Source: Lichenicoccus sp963693035 (GTDB taxonomy: Bacteria; Pseudomonadota; Alphaproteobacteria; Acetobacterales; Acetobacteraceae). Taken from it: a stretch of 64,000 nucleotides of DNA. Below are positions 16,627-25,281 of this stretch, piece after piece (the stretch's first letter is position 1; each line of letters begins with the position of its first letter). The stretch is from NCBI GenBank assembly GCA_963693035.2, contig CAXMMQ010000003.1:620001-684000 (forward strand). Reading direction: 5' to 3'. The notes below the pieces were generated by a model. That model searched no databases, was not told the origin of the DNA, and saw only the letters and a program-made list of their open reading frames with translations. Made by a program: the position numbers and the translations under genes.

Positions 16627-17563
16627 TCCGCTTGCGTCCCCGCGTGCTTCCGGGAGCAGGCCGGCCCCGACGCGGCCACGGCTCAAGCGGCTGCGGCGGC
16701 TCGGCCGACGCGCCCGGCCACGATTCAGGGGGCAGTCCTTCAACCGGCTGATCCCGAACCTGCTGACCCTGGTCGGGCTCTGCGCCGGGCTGACCTCGAT
16801 GCGACTCGGGCTCGACGGCCATTTCGGCCGCGCCGCGGTGGCGCTGCTGTTCGCCGCCGGCATCGACGGGCTCGACGGCCGCATCGCCCGCCTGCTGCGC
16901 GCCACTAGTCCGTTCGGCGCCGAATTCGACAGCCTGTCCGACTTCCTGTGCTTCGGCGTGGCGCCGCCGTTCATCCTCTACATGTGGTCGCTGCACGATG
17001 GCGGCCGCTACGGCTTCCTGCCCTGCATCCTGTTCTCGGTGTGCATGGCGCTGCGCCTGGCGCGCTTCAACGCCGCCATCGTCGGACCGTCGGAGACGCC
17101 CACCTACGCCTACAACTTCTTCACCGGGGTGCCGGCGCCGGCGGGGGCCGGGCTCGCCCTGTTCCCGCTGTTCGCGGGGCTCGAGGCGCGCAAGACCGAC
17201 TGGCTCTGGCTCTATACCACGGTCCATCACCCGGCCTTCGTGGCGGTGATGCTGACCGGGGTCGCGCTCCTGCTGGTCTCCACCCTGCCGGTCTGGTCGT
17301 TCAAGAACTTCAAGGTGCCGGCGGAATTCGTCCTCCCACTGCTGCTCGGGACCTGCGGCTTCGCGGCCGTCCTGGTCGCCGATCCATGGGCGGCGCTGGC
17401 CGCGGCCGGGCTGATCTACCTCGTCATGCTGCCGTTCAGCCGGCGCAGCTTTCACCGGCTGAAGGCCGATGCGGAGGCGCTGCAGGAAGAGATCCCGGAG
17501 GAGGAGCCTGCCGGGGACTCCATCCCGGGCGGCGCTTCACCGCGCCAGGTCAGCCCGCTGTAG
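16613..17563 (+). CDS. pssA: CDP-diacylglycerol--serine O-phosphatidyltransferase
   Basis: Makes phosphatidylserine from CDP-diacylglycerol and serine, feeding Psd. The CDP-alcohol phosphotransferase signature is spread over DGLDGRIARLLRAT, FGAEFDSLSD, with the expected aspartates and arginine. Six to eight membrane spans follow a basic N-terminus (LKRLRRLGRRARPR). The only fitting start is a TTG at 16613 inside psd; no ATG precedes the first span. A basic tail after the last span ends the protein. Its 3' end overlaps the convergent MFS gene by 27 bases. Confidence 0.92.
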   Translation: MPISDPLASPRASGSRPAPTRPRLKRLRRLGRRARPRFRGQSFNRLIPNLLTLVGLCAGLTSMRLGLDGHFGRAAVALLFAAGIDGLDGRIARLLRATSPFGAEFDSLSDFLCFGVAPPFILYMWSLHDGGRYGFLPCILFSVCMALRLARFNAAIVGPSETPTYAYNFFTGVPAPAGAGLALFPLFAGLEARKTDWLWLYTTVHHPAFVAVMLTGVALLLVSTLPVWSFKNFKVPAEFVLPLLLGTCGFAAVLVADPWAALAAAGLIYLVMLPFSRRSFHRLKADAEALQEEIPEEEPAGDSIPGGASPRQVSPL

Positions 17564-18727
17564 GTCGAGGTCAGGCACCGGAGACCGCCGGCCGGCCATG
17601 GCGTTCAACGCCAGCATCGCCGCCAGGACCACGGCGATGAAGGCGAACAATTGTCGAGTGCCGAGTGCCAGGAACTGCGATCCGGCGAGCGGGCCGGCGA
17701 TGGTGCCCAGTCCGAACAGCAGCACCAGTTCGCCCGCGATATGCGAGGACGGACGCTCGGGGAATGCGCGGTTCACGATGCCGACGCACAGGCCGTAGAG
17801 CGGGTACTGCGCAAAGCCGAAGGCGCCCAGCAGCAGGATCAGCACCGGCGGCGAGAGATTGGCTAGCAGGATGATCGGGGTGCAGATCAGCAGCCCGAGC
17901 AGGATCACGCCGCCCAGCAGCACCCGCCGGTCGATGCGTTCCGCGAGGGCCGCCAGCGGCAGGTAGGCGAGTGCGCCGCCGACCGAGTTGGCGGCCAGCA
18001 TCAGCGTGGTGTCGTGCATCGTCAGGCCCGACATCATGCCGAACAGCGGCCCGAGCCCACCAAGGGCACCGGTGATGATGCCGACGCCGACGCAGCCGAA
18101 CGCGCCGACCGGGCAGCGCCGGATCAGCAGCTCCGGACGTGGCCGGAAGGACGGAAAGGCCGGCGGCCGCGGAACGCCGCCGATCGCGATCGGCACGACG
18201 GCGAGTGCCGTGGCGGCGACCGCGACCGCGAACGGCGCCGGCCCGGTTGCCGGGATGACGTTCAGGCTCAGCGTGCCACCGAGGGACGCCAGCAGGTTCA
18301 CGATCATGTAGCCGGCGAACGCGATGCCGGCGCCGGCCTGCTCGACCAGCCAGCCTTCGACGATCGCCGACAGGCCGCCATAGCAGAAGCCGGTGACGAC
18401 ACGCAGTCCGATCCAGGCGCGGTCGGTGGGCAGCGCGAACAGGAAGGCGGCGGCGGTCGCCGACAGCAACGCCAGCGCAATGAAGGCGCGCGCATGGCCG
18501 AGCCGCCCGAGCACCTGCCCGATGCACAGGCAGGCGAGCACGAAGCCGCCCGACCACCCGGCCGAGAACAGTCCGATGGCGATCATGCTCGACCCGCGGG
18601 CATGGCCCAGCATCGGCAGCAGGATGCCCTGCAGGTTGGTGCCGAACACCAGGAACAGGACGGCCAGCAGCAGGGCCACCACCGGACGTGGACCGCCACG
18701 CACCGCATTGGCGCCTATGCCCGTCAC
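17537..18727 (-). CDS. MFS transporter
   Basis: A 396-residue permease with twelve hydrophobic segments and a central loop after FPSFRPRPELLIRR. The first half contains LPMLGHARGSSMIAIGL and GFCYGGLSAIVEGWLVEQAG; the second half LAANSVGGALAYLPLAALAERIDRR carries the MFS loop 8-9 arginines. It resembles the YfcJ/YcaD-type exporters, but the substrate is unknown. The start is a GTG at 18725-18727, 13 bases after the stop of the DUF1223 gene upstream, so the two may be co-transcribed. The Shine-Dalgarno match is weak. Confidence 0.82.
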   Translation of the reverse strand: MTGIGANAVRGGPRPVVALLLAVLFLVFGTNLQGILLPMLGHARGSSMIAIGLFSAGWSGGFVLACLCIGQVLGRLGHARAFIALALLSATAAAFLFALPTDRAWIGLRVVTGFCYGGLSAIVEGWLVEQAGAGIAFAGYMIVNLLASLGGTLSLNVIPATGPAPFAVAVAATALAVVPIAIGGVPRPPAFPSFRPRPELLIRRCPVGAFGCVGVGIITGALGGLGPLFGMMSGLTMHDTTLMLAANSVGGALAYLPLAALAERIDRRVLLGGVILLGLLICTPIILLANLSPPVLILLLGAFGFAQYPLYGLCVGIVNRAFPERPSSHIAGELVLLFGLGTIAGPLAGSQFLALGTRQLFAFIAVVLAAMLALNAMAGRRSPVPDLDLQRADLAR

Positions 18728-18740
18728 TTGCGGGGTCCGG

Positions 18741-19436
18741 TCACTCGCGGGCGGCGGCCAGGATCGGCCCTCCCGGCCCGGCCTGGACCAGCACCGCCAG
18801 ACGCAGGCCGAGGCGGCTCGCAGGCGGAAGACGGAACACGCCAGGATGCTCGCCGGCGGTGCCCAGCACCACCAGTTCGCGGACCACGTTGCGGTGCGGC
18901 AGGGTGAGGCCGCCATTCTCCCCGCGCGCGATCGGCACCTGGATCAGGGCGGGATCGTAGCGGACCAGCAGCACCCGCGCCCCCGGCGCACCGGAGACGG
19001 TGACGGCCGATCCCGCGATCGCGACCTCCGGGCCGCCATTTCCGCGGTCGGCGCGGCCGATCAGACCCTCCAGCTCGTCCCGCCGATTTCCGACCACATC
19101 CGCGCGGCCGTTCACCACGATCTCAGGCGTGAAGACCTGCGCGCGGTGGAACGCCCTGGCATACTCGTACTGACGCTCGGTAAAGGCCGGCTGGCCGAAG
19201 GTGTCCTTCCAGCCGAGATGGTCCCAGTAGGTGACCTGCCAGGAGAGCGCCAGCAGATCGGGGCGACCGGCGAGCGCCAGCAGGTTGGCGTTGGCCGGCG
19301 GACAGGACGAGCAGCCCTGGCTCTGGAACAGCTCGACCACGGTCGGATGGGCGAAATCCGCGGCTTGCGCCGGAAGCGGACCAGCGAAGGCAAGCAGCAA
19401 GCCGGCAAGACCACACAGACCCGATTTCGGCGTCAT
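18741..19436 (-). CDS. exported DUF1223 (thioredoxin-like) protein
   Basis: It begins with a clear signal peptide (MTPKSGLCGLAGLLLAFAG, cleavage after AQA) and then the family core PTVVELFQSQGCSSCPPANA. The CSSC pair resembles a thioredoxin-like redox centre. Further conserved segments are WQVTYWDHLGWKDTF and FTPEIVVNGRADVVG. The family is periplasmic or secreted and its role is undefined; a redox or metal function is inferred from the cysteines. It sits upstream of the MFS gene on the same strand. Confidence 0.85.
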   Translation of the reverse strand: MTPKSGLCGLAGLLLAFAGPLPAQAADFAHPTVVELFQSQGCSSCPPANANLLALAGRPDLLALSWQVTYWDHLGWKDTFGQPAFTERQYEYARAFHRAQVFTPEIVVNGRADVVGNRRDELEGLIGRADRGNGGPEVAIAGSAVTVSGAPGARVLLVRYDPALIQVPIARGENGGLTLPHRNVVRELVVLGTAGEHPGVFRLPPASRLGLRLAVLVQAGPGGPILAAARE

Positions 19437-19526
19437 CCGATCACCCCGTGCCCGGGAGCCGCCGCAGAGGTGGCTCGCACCGGATACTGCGCCCGATGAC
19501 GGCCCCGGGTTACGCGGACACGGCCC

Positions 19527-20372
19527 CTACAGCATCGCGAGCGGCACTTTCCGCTTCGGCGGCGGAAAGGCGACGTCCAGCTCCGCAAGATCCTCGGGCT
19601 GCAGCGTGATTGCGGCCGCGGCGGCATTCTCGCGCACATGCGCCGCATTGCCCGACTTGGGGATGCTGATCACGCCGCGATGCCGGATTGTCCAAGCGAG
19701 CGCGATCTGGGCGGGGCTGCTTCCATGCCGCGCCGCAATCGTCTGGAGCACCTGATGACGCAGCAGGGCGCCGCCCTGTCCGACCGGAGAATAAGCCATC
19801 AGCCTGACATTCTGCTCGACGCCGTATTGGATCATGTCGTGCTCGATGCCGCGATGCTCGAGATTGTACAGCACCTGGTTCACCAGGCAGCCACCGGGGC
19901 GCACACGGCCGACGAACTCCGCCATGTCGTCGACATCGAAGTTCGACACGCCCCACTGCAGGATCAGCCCCTCGCGTCGCAGGATCTCGAAGGCGTCGAT
20001 GGTCTCGCCGAGCGCCACGCCGCCACGCCAGTGCAGCAGATAGAGGTCGAGCCGGTCGGTGCCCAGCCGCTTGAGGCTGTCGCGGCAGGATCGGGCGATG
20101 CCGGGGCGGGTCGCGTTCGACGGCAGCACCTTGCTGACCAGGAACACCTCGTCGCGCCGGCCTTCGATGGCCTCGCCCACCAGACGCTCGGACGCGCCGT
20201 TGCCGTACATCTCGGCGGTGTCGATCAGGGTCATGCCGAGATCGAGCCCGAGACGCAGAGCGCGGATCTCGGAGTCGCGGGCGGCGCGGCTGTCGCCGAT
20301 GTTCCAGGTGCCCTGGCCGAGGACCGGAACATCGACGCCGCAGGACAGCCGCGCCTGCCGGATGCCGCTCAT
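19527..20372 (-). CDS. aldo/keto reductase
   Basis: An NADPH-dependent (beta/alpha)8 oxidoreductase of 281 residues. The catalytic tetrad is visible: Asp and Tyr in LIDTAEMYGNGASE, Lys in FLVSKVLPSN, His in LYLLHWRGG. The nucleotide-binding end is ISIPKSGNAAHVREN. It reduces aldehydes or ketones; specificity cannot be read. The ATG (20370-20372) overlaps the stop of a small upstream gene by four bases, so the two are coupled. It resembles the YeaE/Tas-like subgroup. Confidence 0.9.
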   Translation of the reverse strand: MSGIRQARLSCGVDVPVLGQGTWNIGDSRAARDSEIRALRLGLDLGMTLIDTAEMYGNGASERLVGEAIEGRRDEVFLVSKVLPSNATRPGIARSCRDSLKRLGTDRLDLYLLHWRGGVALGETIDAFEILRREGLILQWGVSNFDVDDMAEFVGRVRPGGCLVNQVLYNLEHRGIEHDMIQYGVEQNVRLMAYSPVGQGGALLRHQVLQTIAARHGSSPAQIALAWTIRHRGVISIPKSGNAAHVRENAAAAAITLQPEDLAELDVAFPPPKRKVPLAML

Positions 20373-20575
20373 GGCCTGGGCGGGCTTTGTCCCGCCGCGG
20401 ACTCGCTCTGCTCGCGGTCGCTGGTCGGATGCGCGGTGGAGCTGCCCTCGGCGCTCGCGTCGGGCACGCCGTTGGTCATGCCGGGGCGGTTGGTTTCCTC
20501 GTGGCCCGCCGGCTCGTCGCTCGGCGGCCGACGCCTGGTGTCGGGACCCGCCGGCTTGGACGCTTCGTCGCTCAT
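20369..20575 (-). CDS. small disordered hypothetical protein, 68 aa
   Basis: A hydrophilic, Pro/Glu/Ser-rich protein that starts MSDEASKPAGPDTRRR and ends SESAAGQSPPRP. No fold or motif is apparent and most of it should be unstructured. Evidence for a real gene is a GGAG eight bases before the ATG and the ATGA overlap with the aldo/keto reductase start, typical of translational coupling. Its role is unknown. Confidence 0.6.
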   Translation of the reverse strand: MSDEASKPAGPDTRRRPPSDEPAGHEETNRPGMTNGVPDASAEGSSTAHPTSDREQSESAAGQSPPRP

Positions 20576-20634
20576 GGTGCGCACTCCGTTCAGTGTCCTC
20601 AACCGGCCGGCGCGGCACCGGTTGCGCACTGCAA

Positions 20635-21096
20635 TCACCCGGCGCGGGACCAGCCCTTGGCGTCCTGCCGCCAGTAGGCAAGCGTGTGTCCTGCCGCCTT
20701 CAGCGCCGACCAGCGCTGCCGGGCCGCCGCCACCGCCTGTTCGTCCGCGCCGTCGAACAGGTCGAACGCCCGCTCGAAGCGGTCGATCTGCGCCGTCACG
20801 CCGTCGAGCAGGAACAGGTAGCTGGCTGCATTCGGCACCTCGACCGGCAGGCCGGCGTCGGGCCCCGGCGCGATCCAGATCGGCTGCAGCGCGGCATGAC
20901 CCAGTTTCGCGGAGCCATGTGGCAGCCAGGCGGGATCCGGCGTCCGCCACAGCGCCTCGTCGAGCGCCTGGACCCGGGCCGCATCCCGGCACAGCACCAG
21001 CGCGCGTCGACCGGCCTCCAGCGTGCGACCGAGCAGACGCGGCAGGGCCTGCTCCGCGCTGCTTCGGGTCAGGTGGTAGAACCCGAGCTCGGCCAG
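20635..21096 (-). CDS. holC: DNA polymerase III chi subunit
   Basis: Chi links the clamp loader to single-strand binding protein. The frame reads AELGFYHLTRSSAEQALPRL, then GRTLEAGRRALVLC, the characteristic HolC opening. It continues through LWRTPDPAWLPHG and FDLFDGADEQAVAAARQRW, which gives a normal length of 153 residues. No ATG, GTG or TTG is present at the conserved N-terminus. The stop of pepA lies in frame just upstream, so a CTG at 21094-21096 is the only start that keeps the motif. An internal GTG at 20997 would remove 33 conserved residues. It follows pepA by three bases, the usual alphaproteobacterial order. Confidence 0.82.
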   Translation of the reverse strand: MAELGFYHLTRSSAEQALPRLLGRTLEAGRRALVLCRDAARVQALDEALWRTPDPAWLPHGSAKLGHAALQPIWIAPGPDAGLPVEVPNAASYLFLLDGVTAQIDRFERAFDLFDGADEQAVAAARQRWSALKAAGHTLAYWRQDAKGWSRAG

Positions 21097-21099
21097 CGC

Positions 21100-22602
21100 T
21101 CAGGCCCTGTCGCCGGCAACCTCCTCGTACCCGCCTGCCACCAGACGGTCGAGCAGGCGCACGCCGAAGGCGGTGGCGCCCTTCGGGATGCCGGGCGCGT
21201 CCTTGCTGCTCCAGGCCATGCCGGCGATGTCGAGATGCGCCCAGGGCACCTGGCCCACGAAGCGCCTGAGGAACTGCGCCGCGGTAATCGAGCCACCCGG
21301 ACGGCCGCCGATATTCTTCATGTCGGCGATGTCCGAGCGGATCAGCTTGTCGTAGGCGTCGCCCATCGGCATCCGCCACAGCGCCTCGCCGGTGGCGAGC
21401 CCCGCCTCGGTCAACTGCTGCGCCAGGGTGTCGTCGTTGGAGAACAGGCCGGCATGCTCGTGGCCGAGGCCCACGATGATCGCGCCGGTCAGCGTCGCCA
21501 GGTCCACCATGAAGCGCGGCTTGAAGCGGTCGGCCGTGTAGGAGAGCACGTCCGCCAGCACCAGCCTGCCCTCGGCATCGGTGTTGAGCACCTCGATGGT
21601 CTGGCCGGAATGGCTGGTCACCACGTCGCCCGGCCGCTGCGCGCTGCCCGAGAGCATGTTCTCGACCAGTCCCACCACGCCGATCGCGTTCACCCGGGCC
21701 TGCCGGCCGGCCAGCGCCGCCATCAGCCCGACCACGGTGCCGGCGCCGGCCATGTCCCACTTCATGTCCTCCATACCGGCGGCCGGCTTGATCGAGATGC
21801 CGCCGGAATCGAAGGTGACGCCCTTGCCGACGAAGGCGATCGGGGCGGCATCCGCGGCGCCGCCGTTCCAGCGCATGATGACGGTGCGCGGCTCCTTGTC
21901 GCTGCCCATGGCGACGCCGAGCAGTGCGCCGAAGCCGAGCCGCTGCATCTCGGCCGGTCCGAGCGTCTCGATCTCCAGCCCCAGCGAGGCCAGCTCGGCA
22001 ATGCGCTCGGCAAACACCGGCGGGCTCAGCACGTTGGCCGGCTCGCTCACCAGGTCGCGGGTCAGGCGCACGCCATGCGCCACCGCCTCGAGCGCCGGCC
22101 AGGCGGCACGCGCCTGGCGTACCGTGTCGGGCTCGCCGGCCAGCACCGTCAGCGTCGCGAGGCGGGGCTTGTCGTCGGCGCTCTCGCGGGTGCGGTAGCG
22201 GTCGAAGCGATAGCTCCCGAGCCGCGCCCCGAGGGCTGCGTGCGCCGCCTGCTCCCCAGACAGGCCATCCACCGACAGGAACCCGGCCGGGCTGCTGCGC
22301 AACGCGGCGGCGGCGGCGCTGCCGGCCGCCTCCAGCGCCCGCGTGTCGAGATCGGCGCGCTTGCCGAGGCCGACCAGCACGACGCGCGACAGGCCGGCGC
22401 CCGGCCCGTGCAGCACGCAGGTCTTGTTGCGGCCGGCGGTAAATTCCGCCGCCTGCAGCCCGCGCCCCAGCGCGCCGCCAGTGGCGTCGTCGATCGCGGC
22501 GAACAGGGCCGGCCGCTCGGCATCCTCGGCAAGCAGAAGCGTCACCGCGGCACCCTCGGGCAACACCTCCAGGCGGCCTTCTGCAAAGATGATCTCGATC
22601 AT
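21100..22602 (-). CDS. pepA: leucyl aminopeptidase
   Basis: A cytosolic M17 metalloaminopeptidase of 500 residues. The N-terminal macro-like domain precedes the catalytic domain with AFVGKGVTFDSGGISIKP (metal ligands Lys and Asp), MKWDMAGAGTV and the family signature NTDAEGRLVLADVL. Later segments are LATLTGAIIVGLGHEHAG and WAHLDIAGMAW. It releases N-terminal residues in peptide turnover, and in E. coli PepA also binds DNA. holC begins three bases downstream of its stop. The start ATG is at 22600-22602, divergent from the cysQ-like gene. Confidence 0.94.
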   Translation of the reverse strand: MIEIIFAEGRLEVLPEGAAVTLLLAEDAERPALFAAIDDATGGALGRGLQAAEFTAGRNKTCVLHGPGAGLSRVVLVGLGKRADLDTRALEAAGSAAAAALRSSPAGFLSVDGLSGEQAAHAALGARLGSYRFDRYRTRESADDKPRLATLTVLAGEPDTVRQARAAWPALEAVAHGVRLTRDLVSEPANVLSPPVFAERIAELASLGLEIETLGPAEMQRLGFGALLGVAMGSDKEPRTVIMRWNGGAADAAPIAFVGKGVTFDSGGISIKPAAGMEDMKWDMAGAGTVVGLMAALAGRQARVNAIGVVGLVENMLSGSAQRPGDVVTSHSGQTIEVLNTDAEGRLVLADVLSYTADRFKPRFMVDLATLTGAIIVGLGHEHAGLFSNDDTLAQQLTEAGLATGEALWRMPMGDAYDKLIRSDIADMKNIGGRPGGSITAAQFLRRFVGQVPWAHLDIAGMAWSSKDAPGIPKGATAFGVRLLDRLVAGGYEEVAGDRA

Positions 22603-22738
22603 GGCGCGCTGTCTCCGGCTGGTCTGGCTTGTCGTCGCGGTGGTTCATTAAGGCGGGGCGACCAGTAGGTATGTGATAGCGCCGTGGATCGCCAGGGCCC
22701 CTTTGCCTCGGAAGGGCGGGGCCGCTACGTCATCGCGG

Positions 22739-23497
22739 ATGAATGATCCCGACCTGCTCGCCCTCGCCGCCACCCTCGCCCACCAGGCGGCGGACACCAT
22801 CCTGCACATACGGGGACGCGGCTTCTCGACGGTCACCAAGTCGGACGACAGCCCGGTCACCGAGGCCGACCACGCCGCCGAGACGCTGATCCTGCAGGGG
22901 CTGCGGGCGGCCGCCGACATCCCGGTGATCGCCGAGGAGGAGGTCGCGGCCGGCCGCACCGTGCGGCATGAGGGCTGCTTCTGGCTGGTCGATCCGCTTG
23001 ACGGCACGCGCGAGTTCGCCGCCGGACGGGACGACTTCACCGTCAATATCGGCCTGGTGCGCGACGGCCGCGTGGTGCTCGGCGCGGTGGCGCTGCCGGC
23101 CTATGGCGCGCTCTATCTCGGCCTAATGGGGGTCGGCGCGACCCGGCGCGACGCCTCCGGGGAGCATGCGATCCAGGTGCGCTCGCCGCCGCCGGAGGGT
23201 CTCGCGGTGCTGGCCTCGCGGCACTATGCCAATGACGAGCGGCTGCGCACCTGGCTCGGCGGCCAGCGCGTCGCCAGCGTCGGCAATATCGGCTCGGCGG
23301 CGAAGTTCGTGCGCGTCGCCGAGGGTCGCGCCGACCTCTACCCGCGGCTCGGACGGACGATGGAGTGGGACACCGCGGCGCCGCAGGCGGTGGTGGAAGC
23401 GGCCGGTGGCAGCGTCTGCCTGTTCGACGGGGAGACGCTGCGCTACGCCAAGCCGGGCTGGGAGAACCCGCATTTTGTCTGTCGTGGCGCGCCCTGA
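22739..23497 (+). CDS. cysQ: inositol-monophosphatase-family phosphatase, CysQ-like
   Basis: A 252-residue Mg-dependent phosphatase. The metal-binding motifs are VIAEEEVAAG, FWLVDPLDGTREF (DPLDGT) and MEWDTAAPQAVVEAAGG. The EF in DPLDGTREF and the KSDDSPVTEADHAAE segment favour CysQ, 3'(2'),5'-bisphosphate nucleotidase, which clears PAP from sulfate assimilation; an IMPase or HisN role is possible. The ATG at 22739 was chosen because the upstream frame is not protein-like. Its stop codon lies within the first unit of a 33-base tandem repeat. Confidence 0.85.
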   Translation: MNDPDLLALAATLAHQAADTILHIRGRGFSTVTKSDDSPVTEADHAAETLILQGLRAAADIPVIAEEEVAAGRTVRHEGCFWLVDPLDGTREFAAGRDDFTVNIGLVRDGRVVLGAVALPAYGALYLGLMGVGATRRDASGEHAIQVRSPPPEGLAVLASRHYANDERLRTWLGGQRVASVGNIGSAAKFVRVAEGRADLYPRLGRTMEWDTAAPQAVVEAAGGSVCLFDGETLRYAKPGWENPHFVCRGAP

Positions 23498-23575
23498 CGG
23501 CGCGGCCAGCCCTCGGTTCGCGCGCCCTGACGGCGCGGCCAGCCCTCGGTTCGCGCGCCCTGACGGCGCGGCCGG
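23487..23575. repeat. 33-base tandem repeat, 2.7 units
   Basis: The unit gcgcgccctgacggcgcggc plus 13 further bases begins at 23487, 23520 and 23553, with the last unit partial. The copies are identical where they overlap. The first unit contains the last two codons and stop of the CysQ-like gene, so the array grew from coding sequence into the gap before tsaC. Each unit also holds short GC-rich inverted segments. Confidence 0.85.
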
Positions 23576-23695
23576 ATGACCCGGCTGCGCTCTGAGAGAG
23601 ACGCGTTGAGGCTGGAAGCCTGCATACTGCTAGTGTCGGGGCGCGATCCGTCGACTCGACCGGTTCGCGAACGGAAGGAATGGCGGGCGCACCCC

Positions 23696-24703
23696 ATGCT
23701 GGTCACCGAGAGCCTGGCCGCCGGACCGCAGGGCGTGGCCCGGGCCGCTTCGTTGCTGCAGGACGGCCGGCTGGTCGCCTTCGGCACCGAGACGGTGTAC
23801 GGCCTCGGCGCCGATGCCTCGAACCCGGCTGCGGTGCGCACGGTGTTCGCGGCCAAGGGCCGTCCGGGCCATAACCCGCTGATCGCGCACGTCGCCGACG
23901 CCGACGCGGCGTTCGCGCAGGGGGTGCCGACGGCGTGCGCGCGGGTGCTCGCCGCCGCCTTCTGGCCGGGACCGCTGACCCTGGTGCTGCCACGGCGGCC
24001 CGACGGCGCCGTCTGCGACAAGGCCACTGCCGGCCTGCCGACCATCGCACTCCGGGTGCCGGCGGCGGCGATGGCGCTGGCACTGCTGCGTGCGGTCGGA
24101 CGTCCGGTGGCGGCACCCTCCGCGAACCGCTCGGGCCGCGTCTCGCCCACCGATGCGGCGCATGTGCTGGACGGTCTCGATGGCCGGGTCGACGCGGTGC
24201 TGGATTGCGGACCGTGCCCGGTCGGACTGGAGAGCACGGTGCTGGATCTCACTGGCGAGCGCCCCCGCCTGCTGCGTGCCGGCGGTGTTCCGATCGAGGC
24301 GATCGGCGCGGTCCTCGCCGCCGCCGGGCTGCCGCCGCCCGACCTTGAACCGGCCGCCCGCACCGCGCGCCTCGTCGCTCCGGGAATGCTGGCCTCGCAC
24401 TATGCGCCGCTGCTGCCGCTGCGGCTGGAGGCCGGATCGGTCGCAGCCGACGAGGCCCTGCTGGCGTTCGGAACGGCGCTTCCGGGTGCCGCGCTGACCT
24501 GGAACCTGAGTGCGGCCGGGGACACCAATGAGGCCGCCAGCCGGCTGTTCGCCGGGCTGCGCGTGCTCGACGAGCAGGGCATCCGGCTCGGACTGCGCGG
24601 CATCGCGGCGATGCCGGTGCCGGGAGCGGGGCTCGGTCCGGCCATACGCGACCGGCTCGCCCGTGCCGCCGCGCCGCGCGATACGCATCCGGGTCGCGCA
24701 TGA
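23696..24703 (+). CDS. tsaC: threonylcarbamoyl-AMP synthase (Sua5/TsaC type)
   Basis: Makes threonylcarbamoyl-AMP from threonine, bicarbonate and ATP, the first step of tRNA t6A modification at position 37. The 335-residue length indicates the two-domain Sua5 form. The YrdC-like domain has FGTETVYGLGADA, VFAAKGRPGHNPLIAHV and AAPSANRSGRVSPTDA. The linker SHYAPLLPL leads to the C-terminal Sua5 domain. The ATG at 23696 follows a region without other genes. The next gene overlaps by four bases. The methylthiotransferase MtaB encoded at 45.9-47.2 kb acts later on the same modified nucleoside. Confidence 0.93.
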   Translation: MLVTESLAAGPQGVARAASLLQDGRLVAFGTETVYGLGADASNPAAVRTVFAAKGRPGHNPLIAHVADADAAFAQGVPTACARVLAAAFWPGPLTLVLPRRPDGAVCDKATAGLPTIALRVPAAAMALALLRAVGRPVAAPSANRSGRVSPTDAAHVLDGLDGRVDAVLDCGPCPVGLESTVLDLTGERPRLLRAGGVPIEAIGAVLAAAGLPPPDLEPAARTARLVAPGMLASHYAPLLPLRLEAGSVAADEALLAFGTALPGAALTWNLSAAGDTNEAASRLFAGLRVLDEQGIRLGLRGIAAMPVPGAGLGPAIRDRLARAAAPRDTHPGRA

Positions 24704-25254
24704 GCCCGGCGATCGATCCGAAGGAGCTGAAGACGCTCTCGGACATCCTGGCCCTGGTGCTGGAGGACCAGCCCGGGCAGTCCGCGAGCGCGCTCGAGGC
24801 GATCCGCTCGCGGGCGCGCAAGAACGCGGTCACCGGCGGCGCGCTCAAGAACCTGTTCGTCGCCATCGCGCCCAATCCGCCGGCGCAAGCCGCCGCGACC
24901 AAGGCGCCGCGGGCGCGGGCCACCAAGGCGAGCGCGAGCGGCACCGAGATGCAGGCGGCGCGCACGCGGATCTCGCAGCTCACCGCCGACCTCAACCGCC
25001 TCGACCTCGAGCTGCGCGAGGCCGCGTCGCGCAACGAGAGCATGCGCGCGGAGCTCAACCTCACCAGGCGGGCCCGCGCCGAGGCGCAGCAGGCAATGCT
25101 GCAGGCGAATGCCGAGCACAGCCGTCCGCGCGTGCTGCTGCTGGTGCTGACGCTGGTCTGCGGCATCCTGGTCGGCATCGCCGGCAGCGCCGTGGTCGCC
25201 GACCTGATGCCGGCGCACAGCCCCGACACCTCGCCGTTGCAGCAGTCGCCATAG
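24700..25254 (+). CDS. hypothetical coiled-coil protein with C-terminal membrane anchor
   Basis: It has 184 residues. The N-terminal 80 are polar and Ala-rich (SALEAIRSRARKNAVTGGAL); residues 85-130 form a probable coiled coil (ARTRISQLTADLNRLDLELRE...); a single membrane span near residues 145-165 (VLLLVLTLVCGILVGIAGSA) leaves a short tail outside. The ATGA overlap with tsaC implies coupled translation, although no functional link to t6A synthesis is known. No family is recognised; a tail-anchored scaffold is a plausible description only. Confidence 0.65.
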   Translation: MSPAIDPKELKTLSDILALVLEDQPGQSASALEAIRSRARKNAVTGGALKNLFVAIAPNPPAQAAATKAPRARATKASASGTEMQAARTRISQLTADLNRLDLELREAASRNESMRAELNLTRRARAEAQQAMLQANAEHSRPRVLLLVLTLVCGILVGIAGSAVVADLMPAHSPDTSPLQQSP

Positions 25255-25281
25255 GGCGCCGGAGCCGGTACGCTGACGTCC

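Noticed and set aside
20059..22668. Very long open frame of about 870 codons on the plus strand across the aldo/keto reductase, holC and pepA region
   Set aside because: It is antisense to well-recognised genes and reads as Arg/Ala/His-rich sequence without motifs, the usual shadow in GC-rich DNA.
23498..23695. Possible CRISPR array from the repeats before tsaC
   Set aside because: The units are contiguous without unique spacers, so this is a tandem repeat and not a CRISPR array.
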